DNA of 64,000 nucleotides from NCBI GenBank assembly GCA_023653785.1, contig JAMKCH010056823.1, positions 1 to 64,000 on the forward strand, written 5' to 3'. The position numbers and the translations under genes were made by a program. Below the pieces are notes generated by a model, which saw only the letters and a list, made by a program, of their open reading frames with translations, ran no database searches and had not been told where the DNA came from. Positions 25,091 to 36,948 of the stretch are shown here, in pieces (the first letter of the stretch is position 1; every line of letters begins with the position of its first letter). Source of the DNA: Ophioderma brevispina (lineage: Eukaryota > Echinodermata > Ophiuroidea > Amphilepidida > Ophiodermatidae).

Positions 25091-26220
25091 CTTCTTAAAA
25101 TGCGCCTTTTTGCCTTTTCAGCTGTTTTATCTGATTTAAAGTAACTCTCCAGATAATATTTTTTAGTGTTGAGAAACTGAGAAAAGAAGACGCCATTATT
25201 ATGCGAACCTGTAAATGGATTTTTAAAATAAAGAAAGCAACTTTTTCTCTCAGTTTTTCAAACCGTTAACAACCGTTATTGCCGCAAAGCGTAAATAATG
25301 CTAATTTAAAATTATTTTAAAACTAAGATTGCCAGTTATTTGGGGAAATATCCGAGACATTCGTCCAAAAACTATCGTTTCATGATAAGAAATAGTAAAC
25401 TCAGAATATGGAATTATTTTGATTGAATCTTGTGATAATTATGCATAGGCTGGAACAATTACAACTTAAATTATCTGTATGATTTATCGCGGGCGGTCAT
25501 AGCCAAGGGTTTCCCACAGATGTACAAACCAAAGTCATTCTCAAGTTAGTCTCAACCTAATTCTAATTTAGTACGTGCTTTTAATAAACCCTCTTAAACC
25601 CTTCAAAGGTTAACTGCTACTTCATTACTCACAACGAGTCTCACGACATATATTCTAGTTGGCACCGTGGTACACGGGCTTGCTCCTTAACAACAGTTAG
25701 TGCCAATATAATGTTAATCTATTAAACGTTAGTATTCATTAGAGCTAATTACTTTAATTCCAAGAGTGTATTCCCCCAGAAAGCAACACGTACGCTGATT
25801 CAATAAAAAGCCCCATTAAGTTCTCACTTGACCACAGCATATAACTACAGTTGTAGATGATGATACCTTCCCATCATGCCTCACACTCCATTGACTACAA
25901 CCAGATCATTTTTCTTTTCGGTTTGCAAAATTAGAGCAACCTTTTGACCCCGTAAAATTCTGCAAAAAGGTACAGCACCAATTATACAGATACTAGAAAG
26001 ACCCAGAATTTGACTATGTTCAGATCAGGAAACCAAAATCAGTCCAAGTGACGGTTTAGTATAGCATGATGGTTCCATCATCACTTCACTCATTTTCAAT
26101 TATGGGAAGTACGGTTCTTTGCTGTGTTGCCGTATTCACGTATCTCACTGCATGTTGACTACAGTGAATTTCTTAAGCCGAGTAAAAAATTCCCGAGAAA
26201 AGTACTAAGAATAAATTTAA

Positions 26221-26482
26221 AGCGGCACTGGCACATTTTCACAAAATATGAAATTTCTTCAATTTGCTTTTAAATGATAGTCTAGGCCTTTGGAAGAATA
26301 GAGATACATTATACATATAAAAATAATATACACAAAAACTGATAGGGACCCATAAGGACGCTGATTTGGTCTTAATAATTTCAGGTGAGGGCTAATGTAT
26401 GTAAAAGCTTTACAACCATGTAAAAATATCGATTTTGAAAAATCTTGAGGGCGCACTACTTTTCAAATGTGCCAGTGTCTCT
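26221..26482. mobile_element. 262-bp TTAA MITE, AG(A/C)G(A/G)CACTGGCACATTT family
   Basis: TTAA at 26217-26220 and 26483-26486. Ends AGCGGCACTGGCACATTTTC and, inverted at right, AGAGACACTGGCACATTTGA. Copy A has the empty site gaaaaaaTTAAacac (about 2465-2480). A larger relative in opposite orientation is at 40617-41146. Confidence 0.85.
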
Positions 26483-26636
26483 TTAAAATGCTTTTTAATA
26501 TTTGTCAACCGTGTGGGGAAAAATATGTAAATATCTCACAATTTAATTTCTGGATCATAAGCTAAGAAAGATAAATGCAATTCTATCTTTCTGTAAGCAT
26601 GGCATGGTCCATATGGTTGCATGACATTTGGTTATA

Positions 26637-27606
26637 CACACACTGGCCAAAAGTATTGCAACATGCAGAAAACGAAATTCATAATCACCAATTGATTTCA
26701 AATTATACCATGGATTCTTGACCACGCAATACGTATAAAATTCCAAAGTTGTGGTTTTCATACAGATGCTATTCCCCAGAATCCAAGATGGTGAAAACAC
26801 TTTTAATTTGATTGTTAACAGCGAACGATAACTTGCCGATTCCACTCCAGAAGGAAAACAGACACTGAAACAAAAGAAATGGCTTCAAAACAGCCGCTTA
26901 ATGAATTGTACGGGTTCAATAGGGTTTACTTTAAATGTTTATGGGAGAAAATCATAGTGGTTATGTGGACCGGAAATGAGATAAAGTCAATAGAAGACAG
27001 TGGTCTTCGAAAAATTCGAGAAATTCGGAGACATACGAAATGCAATTCGAATGATAACTCACGTGGTTTCGTATCATGTCTAATTACGCGGTTAACTTGC
27101 ATGACACACAGCACAATGTCAACGGTGGCGAACTAAAATGTTTATTTCAATTTGCCACGTGACCTCTTTCTTGCCATTAGATGTCCCGATCCAACGGTGC
27201 TGAACATGCTCCCATCTTTTATTGACATTATCTCCTTTTCGGTTCATACCACCACACCATTTTCGCCCCTAACATTAGAGTAGACCATGACAACCCTTAA
27301 ATCTCCATCAGCGACTATTTTGAAGCCTTTTTGACGTTCCCGTGCCCATATTCCTTCTGGAGTATACAATCGGCAAGTTATCATAGGCAGTTCCTTTCCT
27401 TAACACCGCCATATTTTTAGGAAATCATGACAATCCAAATCAACATTTTTTCGCACTACTTTAATTCTTGGAAGCACATCATGTTTAAAAGCACAACTGT
27501 TGACAAGGATTACGTACATGTGTAGTCAGGAACTCCCGTCAATTTTAAATCAATTTTTTGATAAAATGCTTTTCCGCATGTTTGCAATACGTTTGGCCAG
27601 TGTGTG
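26637..27606. mobile_element. 970-bp mariner-like element with long inverted arms
   Basis: TA on both sides (26635-26636, 27607-27608). Ends CACACACTGGCCAAAAGTAT and, inverted at right, CACACACTGGCCAAACGTAT, a typical Tc1/mariner style. Homology between the arms goes well beyond the tips: ataacttgccgatt and ctccagaaggaa...ggcttcaaaa occur near 26829-26893 and inverted near 27312-27386. The interior carries no convincing transposase. It is absent from copy A. An A-rich tract (27645-27672) follows on the right. Confidence 0.75.
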
Positions 27607-27948
27607 TATTGGCCGCGAGAAAAAAGCAAAAGCCACATAAAAACAAAAAACAAAAAAAAAAAAAAAAAAAAAATGCTCTCGTATCCATTCATCGTATCAA
27701 TCACCTTTTCCGTGCGAACTTATAAAGAATAACGTAAATTCAACATGCCCCGGGACGCGACGTACTATTACCAAGGGGCTTCCTTTTTTATCAAGCATTG
27801 AAAGAGCTCTTCATAGCTAGAACGTTAGATAAAGGTAAACGTTCATGCGTTCAAATTTTGAGCCCAATTTGAAATGAATCCGACACCATGTACGTTAAAC
27901 ACAATGAATAGAGATATAAAATTCTTAAGATTTGCAGGCATCTTCTAT

Positions 27949-28052
27949 ACACACACACACACACACACCATATCTATATATATATAATATCTCTATATAT
28001 AGTATATCTATTATATATATATAATATATATATATATATATTATATATATGT
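27949..28052. repeat. (CA)n/(TA)n microsatellite
   Basis: Nine or so CA units are followed by ~80 bp of interrupted TA-rich repeat. Copy A lacks the expansion at the matching place (about 3785-3810). Confidence 0.85.
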
Positions 28053-28169
28053 GACTTTTGACAGAATATGGACATTTTGCAGTAAATTGGAATCGTGCCT
28101 AGTTTAATGTAATTTGCGATAATGAATTAAGTACTCGAGAGACTATGATCAGCATTCAAACGTAAGGGG

Positions 28170-31100
28170 AAAATAGTTCGGCACTTAATGTCATAATCTA
28201 CTGTCCGTCAGCGTTATAGCACCACTCAAATATCAATTAATAACGCACTGAGAAGTACTCTATGCCTCTGGCGTCTCGCATTTTCTCAAAAGAAACAAAT
28301 GTTAAGACAACACTTTAAGGACTTTAACACCAACAGTAAAATATGCTTGTTTGAAAAAACCACCAACCTGCATTTGCAGGTTAGTCGTGCGGTATGTTTT
28401 TTTAATATTTTTTGCACTAAAATATCTTGTATTTTTCCTGAAATCGAGAGTAAGACTTCGCTGCAGGATATGCAGCGTTTTACTTTGAGTTTTATCCCTT
28501 TCTCCACCACTGTGACAATGCATAATCATAGGAAATCGAAGTATCTTAAATAAGACTTTAATAAGACAGGCAGCCCAAATTCATTCTATTTTTTGGTCCG
28601 TAATTGAAAAGAATAGAAGGGCGAGGCTAAACCTATGAGAGATTTGGCTAGTTACTACTTTCCTAAATATGCTAGTGATATTTCTAAAAAGAAACCGCTA
28701 CCCTTCCCTACCGCAATATCCTGATATTAATTTGTAGCTAAAGATAGTTTCAATCTGCGAACATATATGATGATCTTGTAAATGTTCCACACGGTATATG
28801 AACATTGACAGATTCAACAGTTAAACCAAGATAGATGGGAGAGTTAAGTCTACGATATAAGGAATCACTGTCTTGGCCGGTCTGCTCGCGCTGCGTGCCG
28901 ATCCTGGCTTCCGGGCATGATGTTCAGGAAGTGAATGATAAATATAACCCAGGCGGACGTGGGCTATTACGCATCCACGAAAATTCGTTATTGAGTTGAG
29001 CCCGTAGTGTTATTCATCTGGTAATAAGACCGATTGCTCTTGACACTCAAGGCGGCTTCGTCGCTGATATTATACTAAAAAAAAATTATGGTTTTTTATG
29101 AAGCCCGGAAGTAGTTACAAGCTTCAATGTTAATTTTAGACACTAAATAAAGTAACGCAGCGCTGTGAGATTACATTAACGCTGCTTAACTATCGATAAA
29201 ATTTGCCGGTGAGTCTATTTTACGTTGCTAAAAACATGCATTAAAACGAAATCAACGAGCTTATTGTTGATAAAGACACTCTGTGCAAAAACTTCCGGCT
29301 CTATTAACTATCCACAGCACGCTTGTTCGAGCATGAACATACACTCGCATTCGTGTCTCGCGCTCAGAATTCCTCAATTTACACATGGAATAGTTTCGAT
29401 TGATTTAATCCTCCTATGACATGGCAATTTTTAAGGTACACAAAGGATTGGTAGCAGAAGCAAACTTAAATTACGGTTGAAGGATACTTGTGATTAACAG
29501 GCACGCGGAGAGTATAGCATAGAATAAGCTGAATAACATGTAAGGATATTGCGTAGCACGGCAAATTCACAACATCCTTCGTAACCTAGGCCTGAGAGTA
29601 ACGGGGGATTCTATGATTTATGAGATGAGGATTTGAATATCTCTAGGTAACCACTTTGCTCCATATAGAAAACGTCTTACATACCACGCTGTCAGCAATG
29701 TCTTAATTTGGGGAGGGCAGTGTGCATTGATCGCTTAAGCTGTGGTGAATGACCAGGCATAGGCATAATCTAGCCTCCTAGGGTGTTTGGTTTTTTAAGC
29801 ATTGACTTTGCACACTTCTCGAAGGTATATATCCAATTACGCTTTGGTAGTTGGGATTTATTATAGTTAAAATACGTTTTGAGCGCGCAAAATTTGTTGA
29901 TCTTAAACCTTAATACCAAAGAAGCTACGTTTCATAATGTTTTGGGTTGTAGTTAAGCGTATCCGAATGTTATTTTTTGGTTAATGTACCTTTATATTCC
30001 CGTCACCTTGATGCACGGAATATACAGTTTATGTTACTCCAATGGATACACGTAGTCCTTTTGTTTCGTTTCAGAAAGTATAAGAAGCAATGAAGGCAAG
30101 AAATTACGGATATTGAGGTATTCCACATAGTTCTTCTTTTAAAAGAAGTGGAGTGCGATGCCCCGTTTCCCCCCAATCGTAGGTAGGCCCTAATTAGTCC
30201 CGTTCTTAAGAAGATATCTTTTCATTGCAACCATCATCTTCAACAAAAAGATTGGACTCATTGAGGCATTTGCCAATATTACGTTCAGATTGCCGAAACG
30301 ACTGGGACACGAGTGTTTCCTTAAGAACTAAATGACCCCCCGTCTGTAACATAGCCCCACTTCAAATAACAACTCAAGTCCTGAAATTGAATGTTATCAC
30401 TGGAAAAAATTATCAAGATTATCCCCAGGGAATTATCATATATGGCGCGCAATATCTGTAAACTGCGTGAAGTTATTGGTACGTCTATACAAACATATAA
30501 CGTTTCTTGGATAGTGAATATATCGATTTGCATTTAATCTCCAACTGAACACTGGTGCTTGGTTTTTAGTTAACTTCGCTTTCGCCTCACGGGCGTTTCA
30601 CTGTATTGTAGCTTGATGCACGTGAACCCTGGGGAGATTGAAATCCGTTAACCTGCATTATTTTTCAAGAATTCGGAATACTGATTTTCGGTATGAGACA
30701 CCGGTGCAAGTATATTCAGTAGATAGTTCCATTGGTGTTTATTTTAGTGCAATGAGTGCCCGGTTGCATCTGAATCTGTACCATGGCGCTTGTGCCATTT
30801 TGGTAGATAACCTAAACTCGAGTTGAGAAAAACTTATTGCCCTAAAATGTGTGCTGATCTGTTGAGTTTTGGTGGATGAATTAAATGTCATCATTTTCAT
30901 ATCTTGTATATCTTTAGATAGGAAAATCCTAGCTCCCTACAGTGATATCAATTTCCAACATTGGATGTTTTGTTACGAAAACTATAAGATGTTGCCAACA
31001 ACCTCCATGTTAGAACCTGTTGTAGCATGGTTAGACGTTTGACAAAGTGACTATCAATAACGGTTATTGTATATGTTTATCAAAGACTATGAAACAACGT

Positions 31101-31375
31101 TATTGTAGAATGTTATACAGAAATCATCAAGATTAAGCCATTGTAACGTACTTGTTTAGTTGGGGAGAGGCGTGGTTTGGGGGTGCAATGTGTTCGAATA
31201 TCCGTAATATTAGTATTAAAAACACATGGGTTTAGAGATTACCTTTTGCAAAATCCAAACGCTACCCATTTGCTAATCCTTACATTTCATGCGTGAGTCG
31301 AGTGTAGTCGACGAAGTACATGTTTTCACAAAACTGTTTAAAAATGCTGCGAATTTATGAATTTAAGTATCCGAA
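28170..31375. repeat. Inner tandem unit 1 of copy B
   Basis: Covers the backbone equivalent to copy A 3930-15790. At about 31375 the sequence jumps from the equivalent of A 15786 (tatccgaa) back to the equivalent of A 3930 (gggagaa...cacttaatgtcataatctac), giving a head-to-tail junction with unit 2. This unit has far more one-base indels than unit 2 when each is compared with A. Confidence 0.8.
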
Positions 31376-34300
31376 GGGAGAAAAGAGTATCGACACTTAA
31401 TGTCATAATCTACGTATTCAGAGTCTATAGCACCACTCACAATAGAATAAAACGCATCTTGAAAGTACTCTATGCAGCCTGCGTCTCAGAATTTTCCTCA
31501 AAGAAACAGAAATTTACGACAACACTTTAAGGACTTTAACAACAACATGACAAAATAGGCTTAGTTTGAAAAAAAAACAACAACCTGCATTTGCAGGTTA
31601 GTCTGCGTATGTTTTTTTTAAAAATATTTTTGCACTAAAAATATCTTGTGATTTTCTGAAAGCGAGAGTACGATTCGCTGCCCGGTTGCAGGCGAGTTTT
31701 ACTTGGTTTTCATCCAATTTCTCAACCACTGTGACAAATTCATAATCATAGGAAATCGAAGTTCTTAAATAAGATTATCTTAATTAAGAAGGAAAAGTCA
31801 CAAATTCAATTCTTATTATGTTGGTCCGTAAATGAAAAGATTAGAAAGGCGAGGCCTAAACTATGAGAGATTTGCATAGGTGTACTACTTCTAAAAATAT
31901 GCTAGTGATATTCTAAAAAGAAATAGAATAACCCTTCCATAATCCTGATAGTATTGTATCTAAGATCGTTTCAATCTGCGAACATAATATGAATGAAGTA
32001 AAATGTCACACTGGAATATGAAAATTGACCCATCAACAGACTTAAACAGATAGATGAGCAGATTGTATACGATATAAGGAATCACTGCCACTACGATTTA
32101 TGTGATGTCAAGGAAGTTGATAATAAAATAATACACGCAGGCGGGTTCTCGTGGGCATATTACATCAAGAAAATGTCGTATGAAGGTGCCCGTATTTATT
32201 CAGTCGGAATAAGAAGATTGATTTGACACTCAAGCGGTTACGTCGCTGAATAATTATACTAATAATGGTTGTTATGAAGCCTGAGAATTAGTTAGCAAGT
32301 CAAATGTAATTACAACTAAATAAAGTAGCAGCGCTGTGAGATTAAATTAACTGCTGCCTTAACTATCGATAAAATTCGCGTGAGTCTATTTACGTTGCTA
32401 AAAACATGCATTAACGAATATCAACGAGCGTTATTTTGATAAAGCACACTCTTTGCAAAACCTTCCGGGCTCTTATTCAAACTATCCAAAGAGCTCGTCG
32501 AGAAGAAACTCACTCGCATCGTGTTCAGCCAGCTAGAATCGCAATTAGCACAATAGGGAAATAGTCATGATTAACTCCTATGACATTTGCACTTTTAAGG
32601 TACACAAAGAATTGGTAGCATAAAGCAACTTAAATTACAGTTGAAGGATACTTGTGATTAAAGGCGAGCGGAGAGTATAGAATGAAGGAGATGAAAATAA
32701 CATTAAGGAGTAGTTGCCTAGCACGACTAATTCACAACATCCTTATTAACCACTAGGCCTGAGAGCTAACGGGGGATTCTATGATATGAATATGGATGTG
32801 AAAGTATCTCGAGTAACACTTTGGGCCAATTATAGAAAACGTCTTACAATATCCACGCTTCAGGAATGTCTTAATTTGGGGAGGGGGCATGTGCATTGAT
32901 CGCTAGCTGTGTGAATGCCAGGCATAGGCATAACTAGCCTAGGTTGTTTGGATTTTTAAGGCATTGAGATTTGCAACTTTCGAAGGTATACCAATTACGT
33001 TTGGAGTTGGGATTTATTATAGTTAAAATACGTTTTGAGCGCGCAAAATTTGTTGATCTTAAACCTTAATACACAAAGAAGCAATTTCATAATTTTGGTG
33101 AGTTAAGCTTATCATGTTTTTGGTTAATGTACACTTTATTCCGTCACCTTGATGCACGGAATAAAGTTTGTACTCCAATGGGTACAAGGAGTCCGTTTTG
33201 TTTCGTTTCATAAAGTATAAGAAGCAATAATGGAAGAGCAAAATTACGTTTGAGGTATTCCACATGTTCTTCTTTTTAAAAGAGTGGAGTGGCTATGGCC
33301 CCGTTTCCCCACCAATCGATAGGTAGGCCCTATATTAATCCCGTTCTTATGAAGATATCTTTCAAATGGCAACAATATCTTCACAAAAAGATATACAATC
33401 ATTGAGGCATTTGCCAATATTACGTTCAGATTGACCGAAACGACTGGGACACGAGTGTTCCTTAAGAAACTAATGAACACCCGTTCTGTAACAGACCCAC
33501 TTCAAATAACAACTCAAGTCCTGAAATTGAAATGTTATCTGCTGAAAAATATATAAAGATTTCCCCAGGGAATTATCATATATGGCGCGCAATATCTGTA
33601 AACTGCGTGAAGTTATTGGTACTTCTATAACAAACATATAACGTTTCTTGGATAGGGAAATATAATCGACTGCATTAATCTCCAAACATGAACACTGGTG
33701 CTTTGTTTAGTTAACTTCGCTTTCTCTCACTGGAGTTAATCACTATATTTTAGCCTGGTGCACTGTGAACACTGGGGTGTGAAATCGTGAACACTGCATT
33801 AGTGTTCAAATTCGGATACTGATTTCGGTAATGGACACCGGTGCAAGTATATTCAGTAGATAGTTCAATTGGTGTTATATTAGTACAATGAGTGCCCGGT
33901 TGCATCTGAATCTGTACCCAAATGGCGCTGTGGCATTCTGGTAGATAATCCCAATCTCGAGTTGAGAAAAAGCTTATTGCCTAAAAATTCTGATCTTGAG
34001 TTTTGGTGATATAATTAAATGTCAGCATTTTCATATCTATGATATCTTTAGATAGAGAAAATCCATAGCTCTACAGTGATATCAAATTTACCAACATTGG
34101 ATGTTTTGTTAGCAAAAACTATAAGATGTTGCAACAACCTCCATGGTTAGAACCTGTTAGCATGGTTAGACGTGTTACAAAGATGACTAATACAATAAAG
34201 GTTATTGTATATGTTATACAAAGACTAATGAAACAAACGTTATTGTATAATGTTATACAAAGAGAATGCATCAAAAGATTAAGCCTTGTAAACGTAACTT

Positions 34301-34520
34301 GTTTTGTTGGGGAGAGGCGTCGGTTGGGGGTGCAATGTGTCGAATAAATCAGTAATATTAGTATTAAAAACAACTGGGTTATGAGATTACATTGCAAAAT
34401 CCAAACGCTACCCATTTGCTAAATCCTTAAGCATTTCAGTGCGTGAGTCGAGTGTAGTCGACGAAGTACATTCTTTCACAAAACTTAAAAATGTCAGAAT
34501 TATGAATTTAAGTAATCCGA
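31376..34520. repeat. Inner tandem unit 2 of copy B
   Basis: Second head-to-tail copy of the 3.2-kb unit, collinear with 28170-31375 throughout, for example 31394-31420 with 28180-28206, 32740-32800 with 29560-29620, and 34041-34130 with 30905-31010. It continues into the unique right part of copy B. Confidence 0.8.
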
Positions 34521-35871
34521 ATGAGAAATGCCTATTTTTCATGGTTTTAGATCGGTTATTTCGATAGAGCACCCAGTATTCAGTTTCAGTCTTACAAAAC
34601 ACTCTAGGTGTTTTATTACCTCCAGCAAAATTTACTGCGTCGGCGTTTTAGAAAATGCAAATATAAAATTAAATTACCTAACACGTAACTAAAACAAAAT
34701 TAAACTTTGCATTAACAACATATTGTACACTTGCATAGTGATATTTAAACATGGATGACTAAATCCAGGAAGTGATAATATTTGTATCATGGTTTTCATC
34801 TTTTTATTTGGTCCAGTTACAATCATTACAAATTCCGGATGGAATCGAACTGTCAACATTTTGGTGCTCGTTTAAAGAGTGGATGTACCATGAACAAATA
34901 TTTGGGCTATATTAAAAGCTTACCTGGTCTACGTCCGAAAATTAAAAACTTCATTGAAAATTTAGATATCCTACAAGTTCCACCCAAAATCATATTTTTA
35001 ACATTATGTAGACTTATAGTTTGATGTAACACAGACACCCTGTGCATTATGAATCAATTATCTACAACGCGACAGGTACTCTGTTCAATCCTTGAATCAA
35101 AGGTATATACATTGATATCAGGTGTTAAACACGCAGGATAACCTAGCAGATCAATGGCTCTATTGAATGACAACTTTCTTATGACGACAAAAGATACAGA
35201 AACGTAATTTTTGTGAATCCAAAATGTTGCAGGCAATTCTTGATTTAGGGCAAAAATTATGCGAACGCCATTTCTAGATAGGTGGGATTGAATGGTCCAT
35301 GTATGTTCTCGATATAGCCTTGCATGTCTGTTCCTCACCACATTCACTCTTTAACACCATTCGTTGGAATTTGGAAGAGTCAACCCCCTAAAGCAACAAT
35401 TGAAGGCTGTTTACTCCTTCGGGTTTAAGCATCCATTGAAGAAATTGTGCATAGTGATTGCATGTAGTGTATAGAACAAAGTGAATATTATAATGCCACC
35501 TACTAAATAACCTTTCGCGTTGAAATGAGATCTACTTGTGCTGTGTTTGACTTCATAACAGACATGGTGAATGCTAATCTACTTTTGACATTTCCTGACG
35601 AATATTAAAGTGAATGTTAAACTAGAAGTGCCATACGAGGAGTACTTGGTTTTATTTATCAAAATGTTCGTCTGAAGAAGGCAGGTAGGTTTAACATTTT
35701 AAAATGTGAAATATGTATCTCAGAAGTTTCGATTTGCTTACATGAATAAATGAATGTGTTAGATTAACAAACAGAAAACTGGACGAGTGATGTGCATATT
35801 GACCTTTACATTTAACAGCTATTGAATTCATTTGTGTTTTTGACTCGGTAAATGGTGATTTATCGATTAGT

Positions 35872-36461
35872 GTGTACACAACAGTTGGCTCTATAACTTC
35901 CAAAGATAAGTAAATGTGTAGCTATCTTATTGTTTAAAAGCGTGTGCACACACACATTTAAAAAGACAGTGTAGAGATTAAGATATGTGCTCATTGTTGG
36001 ACAATTAGTACATAATTCGAATTGGACATCATAAAAAACCTATACACCTAAAGCATTCTATAAGAAATGCAAATATATTTCAGAAATATCTTAAAAACAA
36101 AATTTGTCATGAGAAATAACCGTATACGCTGAGAGTCGGTGTAACCCCGTAGCTATTTCGCGACAGTTTTTCTTTTTGTGGCTGATTTGAGATATCAGGA
36201 GCATAAAATCAAAATAATATCCTTACCCAAATACTCTTTTTCGGATATTTGTATTCCATATCGTTATTTCCCTTTCATCTCAAATTTTGTGTCCTTCATC
36301 ATATTCCAAGGATTAGTTATATTTTTCAGGCCTCACCAAAAAAGGGGAAAATGCAACACACAACTTAATCTCTCGAGTAATTAGTGACAAAATATTAGAA
36401 TGAGGTGATGTGATTACCATGAAAAAATGAAGCATGCTGTTACATGACGATGTTACATGCA
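35872..36461. other. 3' flank of the Popeye gene
   Basis: Sequence between the end of block B and the Popeye stop codon, presumably 3' UTR (minus strand) and intergenic DNA. I see no clear AATAAA on the minus strand close to the stop and no other feature. Confidence 0.35.
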
Positions 36462-36948
36462 TTAGTACATTCTTCGGATCAATAGATTTCTACCAATAGG
36501 TTGGACCCCTTCCGTCTTGGGTCCTCGTTGTCCTGCCACATCAGCTCCTCGTCCAGATGCAATACTAGCTCTGATGTCAACCATAGAACGATTAGACTGC
36601 ACACTCTGCCAACTACCAGATTCCTTAGCCAACCCTGGAGATGCTGGAGCACTGACCCATCGTCATCAGTAGTCACCCGTTCCTTATGAGAAAGCAAGCG
36701 CAATGTCCATTCGCCTCCTAAATTCAACGGGTTCGAGTATGGGTTGGTCTTGTGACATATTTCAGGAACCTGAAGGATGTGTGGGATTGTCGATGGATTC
36801 GTTTATAGCTAAAGTTTGTTTTGTTATGTCTTTTGCCAAGTAGCTTTCAAATACAGCTCTGATAAGTGTTCTCTTCGAAGGAAGGAATCAAGAGCTCCAC
36901 TCTCCCAACTGGATGATAACGACCATTTGTATAGCGATTTACTGTCAC
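36462..36948 (-). CDS. Popeye domain-containing protein, last exon and C-terminal tail
   Basis: After a pyrimidine-rich acceptor (tgtctttatttag, AG at 36949-36950) the exon reads VTV, then SLYKWSL, WESGALDSFLRREHL and IRAVFESYLAKDITKQ. This matches the end of the Popeye domain, where the family has F-x-V-T-I, Y-L-x-W and a KDIT-K terminus. A hydrophilic C-terminal tail follows (PEICHKTNPYSNPLNLGGEW, then KERVTTDDDGS). The best tail reading then switches frame near 36650 to an A/S/G-rich disordered stretch (APASPGLAKESGSWQS) and stops at TAA 36462-36464. Without that switch the frame stops at 36479-36481. Frame slips are needed near 36937, 36865, 36775 and possibly 36650. Together the three exons give about 365 residues, the usual POPDC size, so the gene looks complete at its 3' end. 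The exon is richer in GC than its surroundings. Confidence 0.8.

Larger units (their letters stand above)
25283..35871. repeat. Duplicated non-coding block, copy B
   Basis: Partner of 1-17541, without most of the insertions found there but with its own at 26221-26482 and 26637-27606, a CA/TA microsatellite at 27949-28052, and extra sequence at about 35097-35440. It contains a second, internal copy of its middle part. Divergence from A is by many one-base indels as well as substitutions. Confidence 0.85.

Noticed and set aside
27949..28052. CRISPR-like or regulatory repeat
   Set aside because: Simple CA/TA microsatellite; no spacers, and the genome is eukaryotic.
36501..36689. Plus-strand open frame over the last Popeye exon
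   Set aside because: Opposite strand of the Popeye C-terminal coding region; the minus-strand reading joins the Popeye domain.
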